Of a stretch of 64,000 nt of DNA, positions 16,389 through 24,438 are shown one piece after another. The DNA is from Bacteroidia bacterium (lineage in GTDB: Bacteria; Bacteroidota; Bacteroidia; B-17B0; Aurantibacillaceae). The stretch spans positions 1 to 64,000 of the forward strand of contig JAGNIU010000004.1 of NCBI GenBank assembly GCA_018000995.1. Reading direction: 5' to 3'. The first letter of the stretch is position 1; every line of letters starts with the position of its first letter. Both the position numbers and the translations under genes were made by a program. The notes beneath the pieces are model-generated. The model did no database searches, had not been told where the DNA came from, and saw only the letters and a program-made list of their open reading frames with translations.

Positions 16389-17729
16389 ATGAATAGATTA
16401 TCAATCTGTATCTTAATTCTTCTACTTCAATTTTTGTCGGCAATTTGTTTTGCTCAAAAGGAAAGTTCACGGATTGATTCTTTGAAAAAAGTTTTAAAGA
16501 ACCCAATTAACGATACAATTCGGGTAAATACATTAAATCGTTTATGCGTAGAATTTTTTGAATGCAATTTAAATGACAGCGCTTTACGCTACGCTTTAAT
16601 TTCTAAAAATATTTCGGAAAACATTGATTATAAAAATGGATTAGCATCAGCTTGTATTGTTTTAGGGAATGCGTACTACTATCAGGGTAATTACCCAAAA
16701 GCTTTAGAAAACAACTTACTCTCATTAAAATTAAGGGAACAATTAGGTCAAACAAAAAGAATGGCAGATTGCTACAATAACATTGGCAATGTTTACATTA
16801 ATATGAATAATATTGACTTGGCTCTTAAAAATCATCTGATGGCCTTAAAAATCCGGCAGCAAATAAATGATAAATTAAACATTTGTAACTCTTATAATAA
16901 TATTGGTAATGCTTATCAAAGACAGGGAAACTATTCTGAAGCACTTAAATATCATTTCGAATCATTAAAAATGAAACGAGAAATTAATGACCCTAACGAA
17001 GTTGCAACATCGTTAACCAACATTGGTACAGTTTATAGTGAAATGGGAAATTTTCCGGAAGCTATTAAGTATCACTTTGAGGGGTTAAAAATAAAGAGTG
17101 AACTAAATAATAAAGAAGGTATAGAAATATCTTATGTAAATTTATGTAATACTTATTTAAAACTGAAAGATTATAACAAAGCTGAAGAATACGGTTTAAA
17201 AGCACTGGATATTGCTTCTGAAATTAGCGACGCCGAAACTATTGTAGAGGCAAATTTATTACTGAGTAGAATTTATAAATCCAAAAAAGACTTTGAAAAA
17301 TCGTTAAATTATTATTCGTCATATGTTTCGATTCGCGATAGTTTATTTAATGCAGAAAGTATTAATAAAACTATTCAAGCGCAATTTCAGTATGAATTTG
17401 ATAAATCAGCGGCAGCCGCTAAATTAGAGCAAGAAAAAACGGAAGCAATTGCAAAAGTAGAGAGCAAAAAACAAAAGATAGTTTTAAGCCTTGTCTCTTT
17501 CGTTTTGATATTAGTTATCATTTTTGCTGTATTTATCTATCGCAGTTTTTTACAAAAGCAAAAAGCGCATAAAATCATTTTACAACAGAAAGAAGCGGTG
17601 GTAGAAAAGAATAAAGAAATAGAAGAAAAACAAAAGGAAATATTAGATAGTATTAAATACGCAAGAAGAATTCAACGTTCACTATTACCAACAGAAAAAT
17701 ATATTAATAAGAATTTGAAGAAAACATAA
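16389..17729 (+). CDS. TPR membrane protein, paralogue with SpoIIE-linker C-terminus
   Basis: 446 residues with the same plan as the gene at 14341: signal peptide (...SAICFAQ), six or more TPR units (RMADCYNNIGNVYINM, NICNSYNNIGNAYQRQ, EVATSLTNIGTVYSEM; about 65-300), a coiled segment, one membrane helix (about 360-384) and a coiled coil ending KEILDSIKYARRIQRSLLPTEKYI. Again no phosphatase domain follows; the frame stops nine residues after YI. The repeat of this exact architecture argues that the short form is a stable product and not a random frameshift. Own promoter at 16336-16366. Confidence 0.8.
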   Translation: MNRLSICILILLLQFLSAICFAQKESSRIDSLKKVLKNPINDTIRVNTLNRLCVEFFECNLNDSALRYALISKNISENIDYKNGLASACIVLGNAYYYQGNYPKALENNLLSLKLREQLGQTKRMADCYNNIGNVYINMNNIDLALKNHLMALKIRQQINDKLNICNSYNNIGNAYQRQGNYSEALKYHFESLKMKREINDPNEVATSLTNIGTVYSEMGNFPEAIKYHFEGLKIKSELNNKEGIEISYVNLCNTYLKLKDYNKAEEYGLKALDIASEISDAETIVEANLLLSRIYKSKKDFEKSLNYYSSYVSIRDSLFNAESINKTIQAQFQYEFDKSAAAAKLEQEKTEAIAKVESKKQKIVLSLVSFVLILVIIFAVFIYRSFLQKQKAHKIILQQKEAVVEKNKEIEEKQKEILDSIKYARRIQRSLLPTEKYINKNLKKT

Positions 17730-17770
17730 AGAATTAGATTAAACGACAACCTTAATTTTTAAAACTCATT

Positions 17771-18166
17771 ATGAATAAAGATGTAAAAGCATACAATAGC
17801 TCTCAATCGGCAGAAGACAAAGCTATTTGTAATTTATTAGCAAAAGAAATTGATGCTGCTTTACCAAAAGCAGAAAATAAGATTTGGCATTCTCACCCTG
17901 TTTGGTTTGATGACCGAAATCCACTTGTTGGTTACGATAAATTAAAAAATGGTGTTCGCCTAATGTTTTGGAGCGGCGTTAGTTTTGAAGAAGAAGGATT
18001 AAAACCCGGAGCAAGCGGAAAATTTAAAGATGCTTCAGTAACTTATACTTCAGTTGATGAAATCAACACAAAAGATTTAAAACGCTGGCTCAGCAAATGC
18101 AAAAAAATACAATGGGATTATAAGAACATTGTTAAGATGAAAGGGAAACTAGTGAGATTGAAGTGA
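17771..18166 (+). CDS. DUF1801 (YdhG-like) domain protein
   Basis: 131 residues, cytosolic, no signal. The pattern KIWHSHPVWFDDRNPLVGYDKLKNGVRLMFWSG matches DUF1801 proteins, which have a central W-x-HP-x-W/F core and are small single-domain proteins of unknown function. The start ATG precedes NKDVKAYNSSQSAEDK. It follows the TPR gene by 41 bp and may be co-transcribed. A REP element lies just after it. Nothing in the context indicates a role. Confidence 0.75.
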   Translation: MNKDVKAYNSSQSAEDKAICNLLAKEIDAALPKAENKIWHSHPVWFDDRNPLVGYDKLKNGVRLMFWSGVSFEEEGLKPGASGKFKDASVTYTSVDEINTKDLKRWLSKCKKIQWDYKNIVKMKGKLVRLK

Positions 18167-18173
18167 CAATTGT

Positions 18174-18266
18174 GGCTTCGACAAGCTCAGCCACCGAAGA
18201 ACACAAACTCAATCACCAAAGAACACAACTCCGATTCACAAATGCCGGTGACTGAGCTTGTCGAAG
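18174..18266. repeat. REP-like inverted repeat pair
   Basis: CTTCGACAAGCTCAG at 18176-18190 and its reverse complement at 18252-18266; the arms extend as GGCTTCGACAAGCTCAGCCACCG and an imperfect partner. It fills the convergent gap between the DUF1801 and SpoIIE genes. Inside lie two imperfect copies of an ATTCACCAAAGAACACAA-like stretch. Confidence 0.8.
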
Positions 18267-18276
18267 TCCCGGATTA

Positions 18277-21200
18277 TTACGCCTTCACTCCTATTACCAA
18301 TAAATCATCCACCTGTTCCAGATTTCCTTTCCAAGCATTAATTTTATCAGCAAGCAATTGCTTTTGTTCTTCAACAGGCAAAGTCATAATGTCTTTCAAG
18401 AAATCCTTCATAGCTTTTGCCATGAATTTTTTACCGTTTGGTCCGCCAAATTGATCAGGGTAACCGTCGCTCGTTAAATAAATAACATCGTTAGTTTCAA
18501 CTTTAAATTCGTTTTGCTCGTATTCAAAATTATAAGGCGTAAAGCTGGCAATACTTGCTTTAGTTGGTTTAGCTTCCAATAATTCTTTACTACCGGCTTT
18601 TACAATCCATAAAGCGCGATTAGCTCCGGCGTAGACTAATTGTTTTGTTTTGATATTGTATTTTATCAAAGCGATTTCCATTCCGTCTTTATTGGTTCCT
18701 TCAGCTAAAGCATCTTGCTTTAAAACCTTTTTAATGGCGTTATTAGCGTTAAATAATATTTTTGCGGGTTCGCTACTCTGTAATGCTGATTCTGTCATTT
18801 TCTCAGCACAAATGGTACTCATAAACGCACCCGGCACACCGTGGCCGGTACAATCTGCACAAGCAATTAAAAATTCATCGTTGCTTACTTTATGGAACCA
18901 ATAAAAATCGCCGCTTACAATGTCTTTTGGTTGAAAGAACACAAAAACATCTTTGTAAGCCGAACTGATTTCGTTTAACGATGGCAATATCGATTGCTGA
19001 ATACGTTGCGCATAATTTATACTATCCGTAATCTCTTGTTTCTGATGTTGTAATTCGTGTTTTTGGTGTTCTAATAAAAACACTTGCTCTTCAATAGTTG
19101 AAGTTCGTTGTTTAATTACAGCTTCCAGTTTTAAATTTTGCTCAATTAATCGTTTCGAGTTTAATTTAATAACGATGAACAAGAATAAACCGAATAAAAT
19201 CAAATACGCTAAATACGCCCAAATGGTACGGTACCAAGGGGGTAAAATTTTAAATGGGAAATGGATTTCTAAAATATCTTTATTTAAATCGCAACGGGCT
19301 TTAATGTGTAAAATATAATCGCCTTCGTGAAGGTTAGTGGTTTTAATAATATTCTGAGTGGTCCAATTTCCATAATCTTCATCATCGCTTCCTTCAATAT
19401 AATAACTAAAATCAACTGCGCTCTTATTCTCAAAACAGTTATACCCTGCAAAAAAACTGAGTTGATTATTTTTAAACGGAATAGTAAAGTCTTTAGTAGA
19501 TAAATCATCCTTAAACGAATAATTATCAATGATAGTATCGTTCTTAGCCAAAACCAAACGCAAAAAGAAACTGAAGTGACGGTCGATTTTTTCTTTTTGT
19601 TTATTTACTAAAAACAAACCTTCATCGGTACAAATAAAAGTAATTTTGTTTTCGCTGTCGTAAGTAATTAAATTAACCTTGGTGTCTTTTAATTTATTGG
19701 TGATTTCGTTATTGATATAACACCTACCCTCGCTATTGCTGATATAAATTACTTTGTTCTCAATTTTATCTGTCTTTTTGTTTTCGAACGACTGGGAACA
19801 AATAACATCACCTGCTAACTCTGCGCCACGGAATATTTCAGTTCCTTTGGTTAAAGGATAAAACGCTTTTGATTTTTCGCAAAAGAAACGGTCGTTCTTT
19901 TCTCTTCTTACTGTATAAATCCCGCTATCCGTTCCAATTAATAATTTGTTATTGTAACTGAATACATAATTCTCCCCGAATTGTTCCGGCAAACCTTCAG
20001 GCTTTTGTATGGAATCTAATAAAAATGAATTATAATAGTTTAAATAATAAATACCATTACTCTCACATCCAAAATAAATATTCTTGTTCTCATCGGAGGC
20101 AATACTTTTTACAGGTATATTTAATTGATAGGTTTTAATATAAGTGAGTTTTTTCTCGATATAACTAAACACATCTACGCCCTCATCTGTTCCGGCATAA
20201 ATTAATTCAGGTTTGTAAGGATCGCATAAAATGCAGAATGTGGTTTTTTCGCTTTTTTGAGAAATCGTTTTTCCATCGTAAATAAATAAACCTTTTTCGG
20301 TTGAGATAAATAATTCGTTATTTATTTTTGATAGTCCCCAACTTTGTTTAGTAAAATCTTGAAGTAATTGAAAAGAACTTTCTTTATCGTTAATATACTG
20401 AACGCCTTTATCGGTGCTTACGTATAAACTGTTATTGTAATAAGAGGCGCCAGTTACTAAACCGGAGATTCCATTTTGACGATCGAATTTATAAAGTTTG
20501 CTGTTTAATTCAACAAACGAGATTCCATAATAGGTAGCCAACCATAAATTTCCGTTCGCATCCTGAAAACCTGCTTTCACATTATCTTCATAAATACCGC
20601 TTTTAGAATTGAAGCGTTTTACCATCTCCAAATTTTTATTGATGATGAAAACCCCTTTCTTATTGGTGGTGATGATATAATTTCCATCACTTAACGGGCA
20701 TCCATTATTAAATTCAGATTCGTTTAACTCTTCATCGATTGCACAAGGCCATCTCTCAAATTTCGATTTTCCAGGGAATATAGAGTCATAAGTAACTTTA
20801 TACATTCCATCACCACGGTAACCAACAGCATACGTATTTGCATTTATTTTATAAGAGAAGAATGCTTTTTTGGAAATTAAATTTTCGGTATTTACTACAT
20901 ACTGCAAAACGCCGTTATCTAATACCATTAAATTATAATCGAGGTCGGTAACAAATAAATGTTTACCAATACTAAGAGCTCTGATGTTAAATGAATTTTG
21001 TGGGGCAAAAGCTTTATAAGAATTTCCTTTTTTCTCAATTAACTTATCGGCCGATAAAAAATATAAATTATTGTTATGCTTAACAATTTGTTTAATGGGT
21101 TCGTGGGGTTGGTCGTTTGCATTTAAATTTTCTTTCAACGAGGTGGGTAAATATTTTCCTCTTTTGTTTTTTTCAATCATGAAAAATTCACCATTATCAG

Positions 21201-21483
21201 CACCAACATAAATAGTTCCATCGGCATCACTAATAATACTAAAAGCAGTTATTTGTTGCGGAAGGGCTATGGTGTGCCAGTTTGTTCCGTCGTAAACCAA
21301 AACCCCTGCCCCACCGGCAATAAAAATACGACCGTCTTTGTCTTGAGCGATTCCGTTTGTATTTGGACCTGCGTTATAGTGTTTTGGGAGATAATTCTGT
21401 ATAAAATACTCTCCTTTTTGGGAATAGAGCTGTACGTTAAGGAACGCAGCGAATACTAATAGATATTTAAACTTTTTAAGCAA
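18277..21483 (-). CDS. Two-component-type beta-propeller sensor with SpoIIE phosphatase output
   Basis: 1068 residues. Signal peptide to about 21 (LNVQLYSQ). Residues 25-640 hold repeated propeller units of the reg_prop kind (GIAQDKDGRIFIAGGAGVLVYDG; FQDANGNLWLATYYGISF), and about 660-745 is a Y_Y_Y domain (YSFKDDLSTKDFTIPFKN...YYIEGSDD). One membrane helix (about 755-778) is followed by a coiled coil and SINYAQRIQQSILP, then a PP2C/SpoIIE domain (about 845-1066) with VSGDFYWF, ADCTGHGVPGAFMS and TSDGYPDQF metal-binding motifs. It probably dephosphorylates a cytosolic anti-sigma-antagonist-type partner in response to an external ligand. The start is a TTG at 21483; an upstream in-frame TAA leaves no ATG. 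Confidence 0.88.
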   Translation of the reverse strand: MLKKFKYLLVFAAFLNVQLYSQKGEYFIQNYLPKHYNAGPNTNGIAQDKDGRIFIAGGAGVLVYDGTNWHTIALPQQITAFSIISDADGTIYVGADNGEFFMIEKNKRGKYLPTSLKENLNANDQPHEPIKQIVKHNNNLYFLSADKLIEKKGNSYKAFAPQNSFNIRALSIGKHLFVTDLDYNLMVLDNGVLQYVVNTENLISKKAFFSYKINANTYAVGYRGDGMYKVTYDSIFPGKSKFERWPCAIDEELNESEFNNGCPLSDGNYIITTNKKGVFIINKNLEMVKRFNSKSGIYEDNVKAGFQDANGNLWLATYYGISFVELNSKLYKFDRQNGISGLVTGASYYNNSLYVSTDKGVQYINDKESSFQLLQDFTKQSWGLSKINNELFISTEKGLFIYDGKTISQKSEKTTFCILCDPYKPELIYAGTDEGVDVFSYIEKKLTYIKTYQLNIPVKSIASDENKNIYFGCESNGIYYLNYYNSFLLDSIQKPEGLPEQFGENYVFSYNNKLLIGTDSGIYTVRREKNDRFFCEKSKAFYPLTKGTEIFRGAELAGDVICSQSFENKKTDKIENKVIYISNSEGRCYINNEITNKLKDTKVNLITYDSENKITFICTDEGLFLVNKQKEKIDRHFSFFLRLVLAKNDTIIDNYSFKDDLSTKDFTIPFKNNQLSFFAGYNCFENKSAVDFSYYIEGSDDEDYGNWTTQNIIKTTNLHEGDYILHIKARCDLNKDILEIHFPFKILPPWYRTIWAYLAYLILFGLFLFIVIKLNSKRLIEQNLKLEAVIKQRTSTIEEQVFLLEHQKHELQHQKQEITDSINYAQRIQQSILPSLNEISSAYKDVFVFFQPKDIVSGDFYWFHKVSNDEFLIACADCTGHGVPGAFMSTICAEKMTESALQSSEPAKILFNANNAIKKVLKQDALAEGTNKDGMEIALIKYNIKTKQLVYAGANRALWIVKAGSKELLEAKPTKASIASFTPYNFEYEQNEFKVETNDVIYLTSDGYPDQFGGPNGKKFMAKAMKDFLKDIMTLPVEEQKQLLADKINAWKGNLEQVDDLLVIGVKA

Positions 21484-21496
21484 AACACGAATTTAC

Positions 21497-21526
21497 AAAA
21501 AAAGCCCCGCATTTGTGCAGGGCTTT
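21497..21526 (-). terminator. Terminator after the first propeller T9SS gene
   Basis: AAAGCCC/GGGCTTT stem with extra GCA/TGC pairs, followed on the minus strand by TTTTTTT. It separates the T9SS gene ending at 21551 from the SpoIIE sensor gene, whose start is only 14 bp further on. Confidence 0.85.
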
Positions 21527-21550
21527 AGGTATTTATAAAAAAGTGCTTTT

Positions 21551-24361
21551 TTACTTCTCAATAACCACCTTTTTAACAGCTATTATACTGCCATTTTGCT
21601 TAATATTTACCATATAAACGCCACAGGCGATAATAGTTGTATTAATGGTTAGATATTGGTTCAATGATTTGGTTTGATAAACTATCTGTCCTAACATATT
21701 CCTGATTTCAACCTCAGTTTCTGTTTTACTTAAGGCATTTAAATCAATATTTAAAATATCGTTGGCCGGATTAGGATACAAATTGATAACATCTGTGTAT
21801 CCATATTCTTTAATACCAATTGCATTTTTGTCGTTAGATTGATTACTCTTAGTCTTAGTTTTTAAAAGCATAATTTTTGCGGTAGCATTACAATTAAAAC
21901 CAACAGCATCAACAAACCATTTAATGTTGTTTGGCCAAACTGTGCTATATATCGGATCATTAGCTAATCCTCCTGTTGTGCTGGTTACTATTGTTTCAGT
22001 ACCAACTGTTAAATCTCTTCGCTTTAAATTATAAATTGAGATAGGCGATGTGCTTGATTCAATAGCATAACTATTCCAGTTAAAATTACCGTTTGCTTGA
22101 TCTTGAATAAAAATGGTTTCATGCCATTTACTTAATGCACTGTAATTACCGCACGAATCACGCATTTGCAATTTATATTTATAATATGTTGCATTAGGAT
22201 TTCCATTAGCCGGACCGATAGTTCTATTTGTGTCAACGTACATACTAAATGCAGTACGACTTAATCCGGCAATTTTTTTGTAAACGTTTAAACTGGTTTC
22301 GCGATAAACAAAAAAGCTATCTGCAGCAGGGTATAAAGTTTTATCCCAATAAATTTCGTTATTAATTCCTAAACTGTCTACCGTAACCTGACAAATATCC
22401 GGCACTTGTGTTAATGCCGTAACCCCAAGAGTTGAAGTTACAACACAACCGTTACTTAGATTAACTGTTACGCTATACGTTGTGCTTATTCCCGTACCTA
22501 TTGCAGTTGGTGTTAATACCGCAGCATTACTTAACCCTACTGTTGGAGTCCAAATAACACTTGTTGGTGCAGGAGGGTTTGACATTGCGTTTACAAATTG
22601 TTGTTGTCTACAAGCTAAGTTTAAACTTGAGCCGGTATTAACACTTGCTTGCAATGGATTTACATTTAACAATTGTAATGAACTTGTTCCACAGGCATTA
22701 CTTGCTGTAAGTAAAATTGATCCGCTCATTCCTGGTGTGCCAGTTAGAATATTTGTTGTACTTGTTCCCGACCAAGCAAATGGAACAGTCCATGAATAAG
22801 ATGCAGCCAAAGGATCAGGAGTTACGCTATAAGTATAAGGTGTTCCGGTACAAGGAGCAGTATTTCCACTGATAATTCCGGGTACTAAAGGTAATTGACA
22901 CATTTTATGTACGTAAGCATCAATACTACTCATTGTAGACGTAATAGTGAATGATGAAGGACCTGTATCAAAATCAACTGTTCCGTTAAAATAACCAGTA
23001 GTGTAAACATTTCCAACCGCATCTACATTTATGGCGGTACCAAATTCATTCATCGAACCACTTAAAGCTTTTGCCCAAACATAATTCCCTGCATTATCTA
23101 ATTTAGAAATAAAAATATCACTGTTGGAAGCTATTAAGTTTGCGTTACCCGGACCCGGATCGAAATCTACAAACATTTCGAATGAGCCTGTGGTATAAAC
23201 ATTACCTGCTGCATCTAAAGCTAAACCGTTAGAAGAACTAGTGCCCGTAGCTGCGCCCCATGATTTCGCCCATACAAAATTTCCGGAGGCATCTAATTTA
23301 GAAACGAAAGAATGTGAACCGCCTGATGAAATCAAATTAAAAGTACCTGCGCCTGGGTCGAAATCAGCAGTTCCATTAAAATACCCTGCTGTAAAAATAT
23401 TACCGGAAGGATCAACAGCAATACCGCCGTACGGAATGTCCTGGCCAGTACCGCCAAACGATTTTGCAAAAACAAAATTACCTGTTGCATCTAATTTCAG
23501 AACAAAAATATCTGTAAAATTAACAGCACTTAATGTTGAAGTTCCAACACCCGGATCGAAATCTATATTGGTTCCATTATAGTCACCTGTTATGTAAACA
23601 TTTCCTGTTGGATCGGTGGTGATTGAACGACCAAAGTCATTACCGCCCGTTCCTCCAATTGATTTAGCCCAAACAAAATTCCCTGCTGCATCTAATTTTG
23701 AAATGAAGATAGTATTATAAATAGCAGGGGCAGTTAAATTATTTACTCCAACGCCCGGATCAAAATCTACAGTGCCTTTGTAAACACCTGTTGTATAAAT
23801 ATTACCTGAACCGTCAACCTTAATAGAATAACCAGACTCAGCGTCTGAACCTCCCATTTGTTTTGCCCAAATAAAATTTCCGGAAGCATCCAATTTAGAA
23901 ATATAAATATCATCTCCTGCTACTGAAGCTAAAGTGAATGTGCTTGCTCCGGGATCAAAATCTACCGTACCGTTAAAATAACCCGTAGTATAAACATTAC
24001 CTGAAACATCTGTTGTAATTGAAAAAGCTACATCGTTATTTGCTGGACCTCCAAATGATTTTACCCAAACTAAATTACCGGCTGAATTTAATTTTGTAAT
24101 AAAAACATCTGCAGCGCCAGTTGATGTTAAATTAACAACACCCGGACCCGGATCGAAGTCAACAGTACCATCAAAATGCCCGGTAGTATAAACATTACCT
24201 GACGCATCACTACAAATTGAAAATCCATACTCGGCACCGTTGCCGCTAAATGATTTAGCCCAAACAAAATTTTGAGAGAAAATAGAAGAATTAAAAAAAA
24301 GAAAACTAACTAGAAATAATAAAGAGGTTCCTTTAAGAATAGATTTTTTTTGGTTTTTCAT
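21551..24361 (-). CDS. T9SS-secreted SBBP-repeat beta-propeller protein (type A, copy 1)
   Basis: 936 residues. Signal peptide (LFFNSSIFSQ), then about nine SBBP-type repeats of about 50 residues with DxxGNVYTTGxFNGTVDFDPGxG (about 30-490), then Ig/PKD-like domains. A 230-residue module (CQVTVDSLGINNEIYWDKTLYP ... WHETIFIQDQANGNFNW) is shared with the three upstream paralogues. The end (from about 855) is a type A sorting domain, YPNPANDILNIDLN to VVIEK, which directs export through the T9SS. It is the last of four tandem genes. A Cys replaces the usual Gly in the penultimate strand (IIACGVYMVNI). It probably is an extracellular surface protein; ligand unknown. Confidence 0.9.
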   Translation of the reverse strand: MKNQKKSILKGTSLLFLVSFLFFNSSIFSQNFVWAKSFSGNGAEYGFSICSDASGNVYTTGHFDGTVDFDPGPGVVNLTSTGAADVFITKLNSAGNLVWVKSFGGPANNDVAFSITTDVSGNVYTTGYFNGTVDFDPGASTFTLASVAGDDIYISKLDASGNFIWAKQMGGSDAESGYSIKVDGSGNIYTTGVYKGTVDFDPGVGVNNLTAPAIYNTIFISKLDAAGNFVWAKSIGGTGGNDFGRSITTDPTGNVYITGDYNGTNIDFDPGVGTSTLSAVNFTDIFVLKLDATGNFVFAKSFGGTGQDIPYGGIAVDPSGNIFTAGYFNGTADFDPGAGTFNLISSGGSHSFVSKLDASGNFVWAKSWGAATGTSSSNGLALDAAGNVYTTGSFEMFVDFDPGPGNANLIASNSDIFISKLDNAGNYVWAKALSGSMNEFGTAINVDAVGNVYTTGYFNGTVDFDTGPSSFTITSTMSSIDAYVHKMCQLPLVPGIISGNTAPCTGTPYTYSVTPDPLAASYSWTVPFAWSGTSTTNILTGTPGMSGSILLTASNACGTSSLQLLNVNPLQASVNTGSSLNLACRQQQFVNAMSNPPAPTSVIWTPTVGLSNAAVLTPTAIGTGISTTYSVTVNLSNGCVVTSTLGVTALTQVPDICQVTVDSLGINNEIYWDKTLYPAADSFFVYRETSLNVYKKIAGLSRTAFSMYVDTNRTIGPANGNPNATYYKYKLQMRDSCGNYSALSKWHETIFIQDQANGNFNWNSYAIESSTSPISIYNLKRRDLTVGTETIVTSTTGGLANDPIYSTVWPNNIKWFVDAVGFNCNATAKIMLLKTKTKSNQSNDKNAIGIKEYGYTDVINLYPNPANDILNIDLNALSKTETEVEIRNMLGQIVYQTKSLNQYLTINTTIIACGVYMVNIKQNGSIIAVKKVVIEK

Positions 24362-24400
24362 GAGGGTTTTTTAAGTATTTAAAATAAATAAAAAACCCTC
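24362..24400 (-). promoter_or_regulatory. Leader hairpin abutting a start codon
   Basis: On the minus strand GAGGGTTTTTT and AAAAAACCCTC form a perfect 11-bp stem with a 17-nt loop, ending one base before the ATG of the T9SS gene that starts at 24361. There is no T-run after it, so it is not a canonical terminator; it would cover the ribosome landing site. Confidence 0.55.
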
Positions 24401-24438
24401 ACAAAACCTAATTTTACATAGATAAAACCTAAATAAAG

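Noticed and set aside
18170-18454. Plus-strand frame over the REP element and SpoIIE 3' end
   Set aside because: Its sequence is REP-derived and lacks a recognisable start or product.
22482-23582. Open frames on the plus strand opposite the propeller repeats
   Set aside because: Repetitive coding DNA gives such antisense frames; the protein sequences are proline-rich and low complexity.
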